In this document: positions 49,901-61,400 of the stretch, one piece after another
Layout: each line of letters opens with the position of its first letter
Position numbering within the stretch: position 1 is the first letter of the stretch
Origin: Legionella cardiaca
GTDB taxonomy: Bacteria; Pseudomonadota; Gammaproteobacteria; Legionellales; Legionellaceae
Direction of reading: 5' to 3'
Assembly (NCBI RefSeq): GCF_029026145.1
Contig: NZ_CP119078.1
Span: 2,045,036 to 2,109,035 of the forward strand
Length of the DNA: 64,000 bases
The notes under the pieces: generated by a model
Told to the model about the DNA's origin: nothing
The model's input: only the letters and a program-made list of their open reading frames with translations
Database searches by the model: none
Position numbers and translations under genes: made by a program

Positions 49901-52351
49901 TTAAAGAATGATTTTGTCCCAAGCACCATAAGATGAGCGAATGGTCCCGCGAGGAAGTGATAGAATAAATAGCCCCCCCCCACAAATTATACTCATAATA
50001 GTTGCCAAAGTTGTTGCCTCATAAATAAAAGGAGTGATTATTAAAGCCAAGGCAAAAAACAAATTCAGGAGACGTAACACACGAACCGTTTCAGCCAATG
50101 CAGTTATAGTGATGGTAACTATAAGAGAGCCTATCAGATGATCAGCATTAGCCATCGAACCTTCCGTGCCTAAAGTAATACGAGTAAACATTAACCATAA
50201 GCCAATGAGTAAGCAAAACATTAGATTCCAAGGTAGTGTAATACCACCACTCAACATATCTCTTAGAATTATTCGCGGTGATTGTTCAAAGGGATACGTT
50301 TCTTCCTCTTTTGTGGCTTTAGTTATATTATCGCTATCACCAACAAATAAAATCCGTAATATTGGTCTGCCAGCTTTCCATCTTCGCCAAAGAAAAACAC
50401 TTGTGGCTATTAATTCATCAAATGAGTATGGCACTTGAATTAGCATGGCAACGGCGGCTATCAGACATAAAGTACACCATGTATTTAAAAGAATTGGTTG
50501 AATTATTATAAAGGCAATAGATACAACACCAAGAGGTACAATCATAATTCCAAACAACAGCACCAACCATGGCATTGTCCGCCAGCGATTTGAACCACCA
50601 ATGATACCCGTTAGTATCTCTAAAATGTAAACTGCCGCTCCAAGCCCTGCATCAGGAACGGGAAAGGCTTTGGATACATAAGACGTTATTATTTCTTCTG
50701 TGCCATTTTTTGCATCTGGTAAATAACCAATAAAAAAAGGGTCCCACACATGCTCAATATGGCCTAATTGATAGGCAGCCATATAGCGTGAAATATAAAA
50801 ACCAATGAATGCCAAGATGATAATGGGCAGTCGTTGAATCCAGCTAGAAGGCGAATACTCCCACCCAGGTGGAATGCTTGGTCCCTCAAGAGCATTGGGT
50901 GCTACGCCTATGTCAGGTCGAACAAGGACGGAGAAACCAATAACAAGTGAACCAATAAGCGTATCATTTAAATAAGCGGCCGCAGTTGGAGCCCAAAAAA
51001 TAAGAGGAGCAAATAATAGCCACAAGCCTACTACCGCACATCCCCAACGGGCCGGCGCTAAACGCCAGGATAAGCTTAGGAATGCCAGAAAAATAAGGAC
51101 AGTCCCACTAAGGATATCACTTAGCATAAGGGGATAAGACAAGTACCCCAAAGTTACTGGGGAAGTTATAAGCCAAAAACCAAAAGCAATATTTAAAAAA
51201 TGAGCCCATAGATTTTGTTGATGCTGCTTGCGAAAGTTAGACTCATAAAGCAGACGAATTTTCTCGGGACTTTCCTTAGCTGCAACCATCCAATCAGGCT
51301 TGATTATCCCATTTTTTTCATACCAATTTTCAGGATCAGCCTTAAGCGCTTCAATTATTTTAGGTAGAGTTTCCTCAATTGTATGCTTAGGCTCCCAATG
51401 AAGTATTTTTTTTGCTTTTGAGACATCTAATGCATAGTGATCCGAGGCAAGATCAACCATGAAAGAGCGAATAAAAGGTTTTTCTCCTTGATCAAAATCA
51501 TCGGGGATTAGCGGTTCTGCATGTTGTTCGACCCAGGCTCCAGCCTTGGCAATTGGAGACGGAACGGTGTATAAAGTTGATTTTTCGCTATGAATTAATT
51601 GAGTTATCTGGTGTTGTAATTTTTCATAACTGATGGTTTTTGGTTCACCTGCAATGATTATTTCTTCTTCAGCTAATTTATTACGGTACAAAAGTGCTTT
51701 TTTAAATACCTTTATAAGATCCTTCTGATGAATAAACGATTGCCCTGCCTTGACATTGCCAGCGTATAAATGACTTTTCATATCACGTTCGTAGACTCGT
51801 GCTATTTGATTAGCAAGTGTTGGCACACAGGTAACATCATCATATAGCCCAGCCAAGCGCAGGATAAGATAGGGGACTTTTCCATGATAACTTGCAATTG
51901 TTTCCTCAGCTTTAGCTTTGGATTTTGGATATGCCCATTTGGGTTTAAGTGGATAATCCTCATGAATGGTTTCTCCAAGAGGGCATGGCTTATGAACTAA
52001 AATAGTACTGGAATAGATAAATCGCTCTACGTCGAAATCTTGCAATGCTACTAGTAGTTTTTTTGTCCCATCCACATTAACAGATTTATATAATGGGGAT
52101 TCATTGCCTGTAAAATCAAAATAAGCCGCAAGATGAATTACTGCTGTAATTTTACTACCGTATTTTTCCTTAAATAATTTAAATGCTAAAGCGACGGAGT
52201 TAGCTGAAGTAATATCACAAGGAATTTCGCAATTATCTATATCGAATCCGATAACTTTGTAAGTGTTTCGTAAGGCGCGAGTTAGAGCCATCCCAATTTT
52301 TCCAGCTGCACCTGTTATGATAACAACTGGTTTACTAACTCTTTTGGCCAT
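49901..52351 (-). CDS. SDR epimerase / SPW / VKOR-domain fusion membrane protein
   Basis: An 816-residue multidomain protein. Residues 1-345 form an extended SDR (NAD-dependent epimerase): the TGAAGKIG nucleotide loop (13-20), the active-site YPKSK region, and a C-terminal substrate domain. Then come membrane segments with two SPW-type repeats (FGFWLITSPVTLGYL around 390 and GLWLLFAPLIFWAP around 450). At about 500-650 there is a VKOR-like four-helix unit with the redox pair Cys626-x-x-Cys629 (NTWCTLC). A further SPW-like membrane section ends the protein. Fusion of a sugar/steroid-type dehydrogenase to a quinone-reducing module is unusual. The function is unknown. Confidence 0.78.
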   Translation of the reverse strand: MAKRVSKPVVIITGAAGKIGMALTRALRNTYKVIGFDIDNCEIPCDITSANSVALAFKLFKEKYGSKITAVIHLAAYFDFTGNESPLYKSVNVDGTKKLLVALQDFDVERFIYSSTILVHKPCPLGETIHEDYPLKPKWAYPKSKAKAEETIASYHGKVPYLILRLAGLYDDVTCVPTLANQIARVYERDMKSHLYAGNVKAGQSFIHQKDLIKVFKKALLYRNKLAEEEIIIAGEPKTISYEKLQHQITQLIHSEKSTLYTVPSPIAKAGAWVEQHAEPLIPDDFDQGEKPFIRSFMVDLASDHYALDVSKAKKILHWEPKHTIEETLPKIIEALKADPENWYEKNGIIKPDWMVAAKESPEKIRLLYESNFRKQHQQNLWAHFLNIAFGFWLITSPVTLGYLSYPLMLSDILSGTVLIFLAFLSLSWRLAPARWGCAVVGLWLLFAPLIFWAPTAAAYLNDTLIGSLVIGFSVLVRPDIGVAPNALEGPSIPPGWEYSPSSWIQRLPIIILAFIGFYISRYMAAYQLGHIEHVWDPFFIGYLPDAKNGTEEIITSYVSKAFPVPDAGLGAAVYILEILTGIIGGSNRWRTMPWLVLLFGIMIVPLGVVSIAFIIIQPILLNTWCTLCLIAAVAMLIQVPYSFDELIATSVFLWRRWKAGRPILRILFVGDSDNITKATKEEETYPFEQSPRIILRDMLSGGITLPWNLMFCLLIGLWLMFTRITLGTEGSMANADHLIGSLIVTITITALAETVRVLRLLNLFFALALIITPFIYEATTLATIMSIICGGGLFILSLPRGTIRSSYGAWDKIIL

Positions 52352-52433
52352 ATTAAAATCCCTTTTCTAATTCCGCAGTAATAATAAAAGCTTAACTTTA
52401 TAAAATTATAGATAGTTTTATAAAGTTATTGGA

Positions 52434-53591
52434 TTATCTCTTTGTATACCAGGATAAAATTGGCAGAAGAGATAGGCTAACTGCAGCGAATAAGAAAAAT
52501 AAATTTAAAGGGACAAAGGAAAAAAAGCTTAAGACCAAGGTGGCGAGTAACCATGCCAGCCCTATTAAACCATTTTGAATACCAATTGCAGTACTATGCT
52601 CATCTTCCTGCTTCTGAGTTAGTATTTTTGCCATAAACACAGGTAAGCTACATGCCACACCGAAGGCTATCAACACATTACCCATTAAAAAAAGATAAAA
52701 GTTATAATGAAAATAACTTAAGAAGGACATTGTAAGTATAAGAAGATACAGTGATCCTGCTGCCAAAAGTTCCTGTCGGATAACGCTTTTTAATAAAAGA
52801 AGCAAAGACAAAAAAAGAAAATACAAAATAACCATAGCTGAGAAAAAAATACCTACAGCCAACGAATTAAATTGCCAATGAGTAATTACATAAGGCGTTA
52901 TTGCCAGAAAATAAAGATACCACGCGAATTGAAAAATAAAAAAACGTCCGTAAATTAAAAAGGTTCCTCTCGATGTATCTATTTTTTTTACAACTGTTTT
53001 TACTGTTCTTTTAGTATTATCAAGAAAAAAGCCTACCCAGCCTAAATTAATGACAATCGCCATAAACATAACTATAAATGGCAGGGAATAACCATAAAAA
53101 GACGTTTTTTCATTAAAAAAAGTAATTAAGAAACCACTGCAAAGTGGGCCTAAAAAAAGTCCGGCAGCATTTGCCATTTCTGATAATTGAAAGGATTTTA
53201 TTTTATCTTCAACCTTACCGAGCAACATAGAAATAGCGATAACTCGTCGGCCGGCCATTAAGCCGTCCAGAAAACGACTTAATACAAACAAACTAAAGAA
53301 GGTAAAAACAATACTACCAATGCTAAGCAAGTAACTTAGGAGAGTCCCTATCAAGGCCCAAATTAAAGCTTTCTTTCCTTGGGTTTTATCAGCAATAATA
53401 CCCCAAATTGGGTTCCCAATTACCATCCCCAAAGCATAAAATCCCATGATTAAACTATAGGCATGTATTTTTTGACTTGTTTCTGCATCCGGCAAAAAAC
53501 CTTGCGCGGAAAAAATCAAAGGCCCTACCAAGGGATTAATAATACTTGATCCCATAGTAATAAAAAAAATAATGCTCAAAAGTCCTTTCAT
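52434..53591 (-). CDS. MFS transporter
   Basis: About 385 residues with twelve predicted membrane helices in two sixes. The A-motif-like loop after helix 2 reads GNPIWGIIADKTQGKKALIW, and RFLDGLMAGRRVIAISML is the helix 4-5 region. The start is uncertain: a TTG at 53609 overlaps the kinase gene stop, and the ATG at 53591 is a more usual N-terminus (MKGLLSIIFFI). It is the last gene of a leftward three-gene unit beside the PKS/NRPS gene, so export of that product is the natural guess. Confidence 0.82.
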   Translation of the reverse strand: MKGLLSIIFFITMGSSIINPLVGPLIFSAQGFLPDAETSQKIHAYSLIMGFYALGMVIGNPIWGIIADKTQGKKALIWALIGTLLSYLLSIGSIVFTFFSLFVLSRFLDGLMAGRRVIAISMLLGKVEDKIKSFQLSEMANAAGLFLGPLCSGFLITFFNEKTSFYGYSLPFIVMFMAIVINLGWVGFFLDNTKRTVKTVVKKIDTSRGTFLIYGRFFIFQFAWYLYFLAITPYVITHWQFNSLAVGIFFSAMVILYFLFLSLLLLLKSVIRQELLAAGSLYLLILTMSFLSYFHYNFYLFLMGNVLIAFGVACSLPVFMAKILTQKQEDEHSTAIGIQNGLIGLAWLLATLVLSFFSFVPLNLFFLFAAVSLSLLPILSWYTKR

Positions 53592-53605
53592 GAGATATTT
53601 TAAAT

Positions 53606-54634
53606 TCAACCTGAATGTGTATTTTCTATCTGAGAAATAATCTTGCCATTAATCAAAAAAACTATAAAGTTAATTGAATAACGGATATGCCAAAAATTGC
53701 TTTTAAATTTTTTAGGATTCTTGACTAATTTATTTAGACAAAAGGCAAGCCAAAAATACCATTTTATCAGAACAATATTGAGACTTTCTGCCAAATTAGC
53801 TTGTTCTGGAAGTGGATAAGCTTCCATAAAAACACGTAATTTACCTTGATCCATGGAAACGCCATCTTTATTATAAAGAGTGCACCATGCCAACAAACTA
53901 TCCAGATAATCAGCGGCTTGGTCAAATAATCCCACCGTTTCCCAATCCACCACCCAAAAATAATTCTCTTTCCAAAGTACATTTTTAGGTTTTAAATCGT
54001 TATGACACAGTACCGTACCTTCCATATTCTCAAGTGCATGAAGCAGATTGCCTTTATTAGCTAATAAATAATTTGCTATAGCATTAATTGTGGGGAAAAA
54101 ATAACCAGGATGGGTTAAGGAAGACATTCGATTCCACACTGAAAGATTTATAATTTTCTCACCAAGCTGTTTGTAAATTTCAAATTTTTTCTTGGCAAAA
54201 TCATGATCAAAACTTAATTGGCAGTGATGTAATTGATATAGAAATTCAGCTATGTCCTTTACATGATCTGTAGATAGGGAATGATTTTCAAGTGCAATAG
54301 CATCTAAATACGGATAGAGTAAAATCAGTTCATTCTTTGTTTGTACAATACAGTCAGTACCAGTAAAAAAGGCAGACCTAACGTGATTAGTTTCGGATAA
54401 TTGTGCAGCAATTTGCTCACTGAATAACAAAGACTGCGTCAGTTTGTCGAGTTCAACAGAGTAATCCTTAACGTATCTTTCTTTATTAATCTTTTTAATT
54501 ACATATTTTTGCGAACCGCAGGCTACCTGATAGGCAGAATTGACATCGCCACTGGCCAATGGCTTTATAACTTGAAGTCTTTCCATCAAACCAAACTCAT
54601 CCGAGATATACTTCAACTCCTCTGTTTTCAGCAT
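53606..54634 (-). CDS. Aminoglycoside-phosphotransferase (APH)-like kinase
   Basis: A 342-residue protein kinase-like fold phosphotransferase. The nucleotide-binding Lys lies in QKYVIKKIN; the catalytic loop is VLCHNDLKPKNVLW (Brenner motif HxDxxxxN); the metal Asp is in FWVVDWETVG. The family phosphorylates small molecules (aminoglycosides, choline, homoserine, macrolides). GAGG stands five bases before the ATG. It lies between HAD phosphatase and MFS genes, which suggests a phosphorylation step on the metabolite made by the neighbouring assembly line; the substrate is not known. Confidence 0.82.
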   Translation of the reverse strand: MLKTEELKYISDEFGLMERLQVIKPLASGDVNSAYQVACGSQKYVIKKINKERYVKDYSVELDKLTQSLLFSEQIAAQLSETNHVRSAFFTGTDCIVQTKNELILLYPYLDAIALENHSLSTDHVKDIAEFLYQLHHCQLSFDHDFAKKKFEIYKQLGEKIINLSVWNRMSSLTHPGYFFPTINAIANYLLANKGNLLHALENMEGTVLCHNDLKPKNVLWKENYFWVVDWETVGLFDQAADYLDSLLAWCTLYNKDGVSMDQGKLRVFMEAYPLPEQANLAESLNIVLIKWYFWLAFCLNKLVKNPKKFKSNFWHIRYSINFIVFLINGKIISQIENTHSG

Positions 54635-54660
54635 AGAACCTCTGATAGTGGATGAAATTT

Positions 54661-55272
54661 TTACTTGAAGTACTTATAGTAAGGATAAGTAGCATAATCA
54701 AGAATTGCTTTATCTCCAGCGCTATCACCATAGGCGTAAACTATTCTTGGTTTATCGCCAATTAACTCGAGAACCCGTTGCAATTTCTCTTTACCATAAC
54801 AACTTTTCCCATCTAAAGTACCAGTCGCCTGCCATCGCTCATCAAAAGCAATTTTGGTAGATACCAAATCATTGAAACAATTAGTCTTTGACCAATGCTC
54901 GGTATAAAGATCATAAGCGGAGGTTGCCAAAATACAATAATGCCCCTGACTTTTATGCCATTTTATCCGCTGAAACGCACTTTCTCTTATCAGCGAAGGC
55001 AGAATTTTCTCAGAGAAATTTTGCCCCTGATGAAAAAGGTAGTCGCGGGAGAGGTTCTTAAAAAAAGATTGAACTATGATTTGATTTAACTCATCGATAT
55101 CTATAATTCGACAATAATATAAAAGTAAAGAATGTAACTGACAGCTTAGCCTGGCAAGGAATGAAACACCGAAAACAAAACGAAGAAACGGTACCGTAGT
55201 ACTTTTTCGTGTTATTGTTCCATCAAAATCAAAAATTGCAACCGGTTGAGCTTCTTCTAATTTTCCAGACAT
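54661..55272 (-). CDS. HAD-IB family phosphatase
   Basis: A phosphoserine-phosphatase-like HAD protein. Motif I is AIFDFDGTITRKST, motif II is CILATSAYDLY, the motif III Lys is near KSCYGKEKL, and motif IV is YAYGDSAGDKAIL. The helical cap (FLRFVFGVSFLARLSCQL...) is of subfamily IB. The start is uncertain: the frame is open to an ATG at 55338, but MSGKLEEAQPVAIFDFDG (ATG at 55272) gives the usual short N-terminus. It ends 26 bases before the kinase gene and is divergent from the PKS/NRPS gene. Confidence 0.8.
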   Translation of the reverse strand: MSGKLEEAQPVAIFDFDGTITRKSTTVPFLRFVFGVSFLARLSCQLHSLLLYYCRIIDIDELNQIIVQSFFKNLSRDYLFHQGQNFSEKILPSLIRESAFQRIKWHKSQGHYCILATSAYDLYTEHWSKTNCFNDLVSTKIAFDERWQATGTLDGKSCYGKEKLQRVLELIGDKPRIVYAYGDSAGDKAILDYATYPYYKYFK

Positions 55273-55446
55273 CAATACCCCCATGCCATGGCAACACGCT
55301 TGATTTTTCTGATATCCAATTAATTTAGTATAGTCCATTACTTTTATAAGCGGCTCTCTTAAACCTGATTTTTGCGCGACATTGTTCTATATTTTTACAT
55401 ACTGACCTTTACGTATTAACTTTTTGTTGTTCTTAAGGATTAGGCT

Positions 55447-58400
55447 ATGGTAGATCAATTTGAAAATATACTCCCCCTTAAAATTATTCATCTTGCTGAA
55501 ACTCAACCTGAAAAAATAGCTCTGAAATTCCTCAAAGAAGATTATAAAAGTTATCAGACACTCACCTACAGACAATTAAAAGAACAAATGTTATTGCTGA
55601 CCGATGCCATATTACAGACTCAATTACGACAAAACCTTCCTTTGACACAGCAACCGATATTATTAATCTTTGATTCCAGTATTGAATACATTATTTCCTT
55701 TTTAGCCATACTTAACTCTGGAAATATTGCAATAACAGCTTATCCGCCACGACAAGTACGACATTTGCATCGCCTGTTGAAAATCATCGAAAATTCCAAT
55801 GCTTCGCTTGTTCTGACGACTGAAGCAATTAAAAATTTCTGTCAGGAAAACCAATTTGAATTTCCCCAAACCAGTCATCTGATATGCATAGAGGAGTTAC
55901 AGAAAAAGCGTTATATTTTCGAAGGAATAAAACCTACCGTAAAACCAGATTATATCGCTTTTTTACAATACACTTCGGGTTCCACAGGTGCCCCAAAAGG
56001 GGTTGTAGTAACTCATCAAAATATAATTGCCAATCTTGACTTAATGACTCACTACTTAGAAGAAAGAGCTTTTGAAAAATGCGTCTCATGGCTTCCCATT
56101 TTTCACGACATGGGGTTAGTCGGGAATACGCTACTGCCTTTATCTCATGGTGGAACCTGTGTTTTTATGGCGCCTCTTACTTTTCTGAAAAATCCTCTGT
56201 TTTGGTTTCAAGTTTTTAGTCAGGAAAAAGGGACTTTCAGCATGGCTCCAAATTTTGCTTACGATTTGGTTACTGAAGCATTCAAAAAAACAGATGTATC
56301 TAAACTAAAACTCGATTTTTCTCATATTCTTTTTCTGGTTAATGGAGCTGAGCCTGTTAAACCTCAAACAGTAAGAAATTTTGAACAGTTACTGGCACCT
56401 TACGGTTTAGCAAAAAACACAGTAAGAACCGGTTATGGCATGGCAGAAACAACGCTTTGTATCTCTTTTGAGAAAAGCAATTCTCGTTTTATCTCAATAG
56501 ATAAAAAGTCATGGGAACAAGGTTTACTTGTTCCGAGTAAAACGCCTGAGTCGCAAATAGAATTAGTCTCTTGCGGAACAGTAGATAAGGGCCTGCTAAG
56601 AATAGTGGATCCAAATAGTCTGCAAGTACTTCCAATGAGTCAGGTTGGAGAAATCTGGGTTCAGAGCGAATCAGTTTCTGCAGGTTATTATAACGCTCCA
56701 GAAAAGACCAAAGAAATATTTAACGCATTTACCAGTGATACTCAGGAAGGTCCCTTTTTAAGAACGGGCGATTTAGGTCTTATTAACCAGAATGGTGCTC
56801 TGATTGTTTGCGGCAGATTAAAAGACTTAATAATTATCAATGGACGTAATATTTATCCGCAGGACATAGAAAGAGTCTGCTATGAAAGTGATCCTGCATT
56901 AATAAAAAACAGTGCAGCTGCCTTTTCTCTGGAGAATGACAGTTCAGAAGAATGTATTATTATTGCAGAGGTAAATCCCGACCTGGATAAAACAGAATAT
57001 CAACGTATTCTGGGACAAATAAGAAAATCTGTTTTTGAAAGCGCTGACATTGTTCCCCGCGATATTGTACTTATCCCTCCTAGAAAAATATTCAAAACTA
57101 GCAGCGGAAAAATACAACGGAGTACTTGCAAAAATGCCTATCTTCAAGAAGAGTTTGAAGTGATTGCACGTTTGCAGCAACTGCAAGAAAGCATGGTACA
57201 CGAACCTTTGATGCAGCAGGCGCAACAAACTACAGATATTATCCCTTGGATAAAACAATGGGTTTCTGATCATACACAAACACCTGTCACCAAGATTGAT
57301 ATAAACAAGGCTTTTGCTGAATACGGCATGAGTTCCGTTGAACTCGTTGCGATGATTGGCGATCTTGAAAAGCTGTTACGACAACCGCTGGATCCATGGC
57401 TGGTTTGGGAGTTTCCCACTATTGGCAGCCTAAGCCAACGGCTTAGAGCAGAAGTAAGACCCCAGGTAATTGAAGAAACCATGCCTTATGAACCTATTGC
57501 GATCATAGGAATAGATTGTCTCTTTCCAGGGCAAAACTATAAAAATATTAACGGCATCGAGGAGCTGTGGGAAAATCTAAAAGAGAATAATGACAATATC
57601 ATTCCTATTCCGTCTGATCGTTGGGATAACCGCCTGTATTACGACTCTGATTGGGAAAAGAAAGGGCATATGTACTGTTCTGAAGGTGGCTTTCTTAACA
57701 ATATCAAATTTTTTGATGCCAAATTCTTTAATATTTCTCCTCGCGAAGCCACTTACCTCGATCCGCAGCAACGATTGCTTCTTACGGTAACATGGCATGC
57801 ATTAGAAGATGCTGGTATTGCCGTTGAGAGTATAAAAAATTCAAAAACGGGTATTTATTTAGGCATTAGTACGCATGATTATGATGCATTAATACAAAAA
57901 AATGTGCCTCTTGAAGAATTAAATACTTATCAAGCTACTGGTACCAGCTTCTCGACTGCTGCCGGTCGACTGGCTTACTTCCTCGGAACTCAGGGACCCT
58001 GTATGTCCATTGATACTGCCTGTTCCTCTTCTTTAGTCAGTATTCATCAGGCTAGTCGTAGTTTACAGGATGGTGATTGCCACATGGCTATTGCTGGAGG
58101 GGTCAATCTCATTTTATCACCGGAAGGAAATATTATATTTTGTAAAAGCCATATGTTATCTCCCAAAAATCGTTGCAGTACCTTTGACATCAGCGCAGAT
58201 GGTTATGTTCGAGGTGAAGGATGCGGTGTTGTCATTTTGAAAAAACTACGCGACGCTGTGCAGGATGGTAATAAAATTTATGCTGTTATTCATGGCAGTG
58301 CCGTCAATCAGGATGGCGCAAGCAATGGTTTGACAGCTCCCAATTTAAATGCGCAAGTTGATGTCATTGAAACCGCTTTACGTCGGGCGAATTTACAGGC

Positions 58401-61400
58401 AACGCAGATTACCCACGTTGAGGCACATGGTACGGGCACGGAGCTTGGTGATCCAATCGAGTGGGAAGGAATTCGTCGTACCTATGGCGTTGAACGCCAA
58501 ACTCCTCTTTATATCACCTCTTTAAAAACTCGAATTGGTCATCTTGAAGCAGCTGCCGGGGTAGCAGGACTGATTAAAACCGTTTTAGCAATCAAACATG
58601 GTCAAATACCGGCACATCTTCATCTGCACCAATTCAATCCAAAACTACATCAACAAGAGACTATGTTAGTGCCAGGAAAACTTACAAATTGGAATGACAA
58701 CAAGCGTTACGCCGGCGTCAGTTCTTTTGGTTTTAGTGGTACCAATGCCCACATTATTTTAGGAGAAGCACCAGAACCAGCAATAATTCAAGAAAAAGTT
58801 AACCGCCCAAACCATCTTTGGGTTGTGAGTGCTCAGGATAAAGAAACATTGAGTGCTTACATACAAAACTATCTTGCGTATGGCGAACAACAGTCTGAAA
58901 GCATTCATTTTGCCTCATTATGTCATCATTTGTTAACAAAACGAACCCACTTACCGTATCGTGCCTTTGTAGTAGCACAAAGCAGAACTGAATGGATAGA
59001 GAAGTTAGTAGATAAAAACTGGCAGAAAGGCTGTATTACTGACGAAAATCAAATGGCATGGCTATTTACAGGCCAAGGCTGTTTACAGGCGAATGTTGCT
59101 GCCCAATTGTATGCCACCCTACCCCCCTTTGCCGCCATTATCGAACACTGCTGTGCCTTGAGCAAAAAGTGGTTACCCTATGATTTGCGGGAAATTTTAT
59201 TAAACACGCCGGAATCTATAGATATCAATAATACAACGTACGCACAACCAGCTCTTTTTGTCTATGAATATGCGCTGGCTCAATGGTTATTGAAATTAGG
59301 TTTGCAGCCTCAATGTTTATTAGGCCACAGTTTAGGTGAATATGTTGCCGCATGCATTGCCGAAATTGTTTCTCTTGAAGATGCGCTTATGCTTGTCTGT
59401 AAACGAGCCATGCTTTTTTCGAAACTTCCGGACAATGGCTCCATGTTGGCAATTACCGCCCCTTCCTCAACGGTAGAGCCTCTAATTAAAAATTTTAACA
59501 GCCTGGTCATTGCTTTAAAAAATGGACCAACTCAAATCGTCGTTTCGGGCACTCACGAAGACATCGCAGCATGCCAATTTTCTTGTCAGGAAATGAATAT
59601 ACGCTGTAAAAAAGTTGCCACGTCACATGCCTTCCATTCACCATTGATTAAGCCCATTGCTGAAGAATTTGAAAAAATAGCAAGTACAATAAATTACAAG
59701 CCCGGAAAAATAGCTGTTATATCCAATGTTACTGGAAAAGAAATTCAAAACGGTCAAATCAATGCAGCCTATTGGCGCAACCACATGTTGGCAACAGTAC
59801 AATTTCATCAGGGATTAGAAACTATAATTGAAAAAGGCACTGATATCTGTCTGGAAATTGGCCCTAAACCCCTGCTTACTTCACAAATACAGGAAACCTA
59901 TGATGATGTACTTGCCTTACCAACCGTTTCTGACTGTAATCAACCCTGGCCAGGATTATTGCAAACTTTGGGAAATTTATATTTGCGAGGAATTGATCTC
60001 AACTGGCAGGAATTTGATAAACATCATCTTTTTGTGGAAGAACCCCTGCTTAAATACCCCTTTAAAGGCAAAAATTATTGGTTGCCAAAATTTGACCCCA
60101 CACCTGATGTTGTTTCAATAGAGAACACATGGAAATCCTGCCTTTATCAGCCGCAATGGGAAAAACTTGATTGGCAGCCAGAACTTGCTATTAGAGAAGG
60201 AACGGTTGTCTTGATAAGCAGGGAGGAAGACAATCAACTTAATGAATACATTTCACTTTTAAAACAAAAATTTCCCGCAGTGCAAGTCGTTATATATCTT
60301 TCCTCCAACCAGCAGAAAGAACAATTGGCTACGGTTCTACAACAGGCAGATCATTTTATTTATCTTTGTCTTGCTGATAATGAACAATTACAAAATGAAA
60401 TGGCTTTCATGATGTTGCTTTCACAAGCATTAATAAAGAATGCATCGGAAAAACCATTTATTTTCCTCACTCATGCTGATTCACTTACAGGCACAGCCTT
60501 ATTGGCTTTACTAAAATCAGTACAACAGGAATATCCCGCATGGCCCCTCAGTTGTTTGCAGATAACAAAAGAAACCGATCAAAAGTGGCTTGATTTTATT
60601 TTTGCTCAACCTGAGAGACAAGGAATATTACGCTATGGACCAACAGGACACTATGAGCAACAAACAATTATCCCTCTCGATGCCCACCTAGCCAATAGCG
60701 ATTTTAAAATTACAGCCCAGGATGTATGTTTGATTACGGGTGCTTATGGTGATATTGGCCAAGCGTTAATTGAAGTACTATCAGAACTTGGCCTGAACTA
60801 TATTATTGCCGTTGGACGCCGAAAAAATGAACCATCCTGGTCCACTGTAATCACTGATCAAAAAGCAAAAGGGCTGCAATTACACTATTGTTGCTGCGAT
60901 GTATCTGACGCTGATGAAGTAGAAAAACTCATGAAAAGCCTACCTGCTCATTTTCCTCCATTGACAATGATAATTCATGCTGCCGGCACAACCATTGACC
61001 AACCATGGTTAGAAACCACAGAAGTGGAGATGAACACCATCCTTAAGGCAAAAGCTTTGGGGGCCTGGTATCTCCATCAAGCTACAGGTAGTTACTCACT
61101 TAAAGTATTTATTTGTATTTCTTCATTAAGTGCAATATTTGGTAATCAGGGACAGGCAATATATGCCGCAGCGAATTCATTCCTGAATGCATTGGTCTCT
61201 TTACGCCGCAACCAAAATCAGGCGGCCCAATCTTTAATTTTGGGTCCGGTAAAAAACACTGGTTTATTTAAGAAAAATGAAAAAGCGCTGACAGCCTATT
61301 TATCTGCCAAAGGAATTACTCCCTTAACCATCGAAGAACTCAAATATATTTTTAAAAAGCAAATACAGTTTCCACAACTTATTTTGGGACATTTTCTTAA

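Noticed and set aside
57577-57798. Antisense ORFs inside the megasynthase gene
   Set aside because: They lie opposite a continuous, motif-rich PKS frame and have no independent support.
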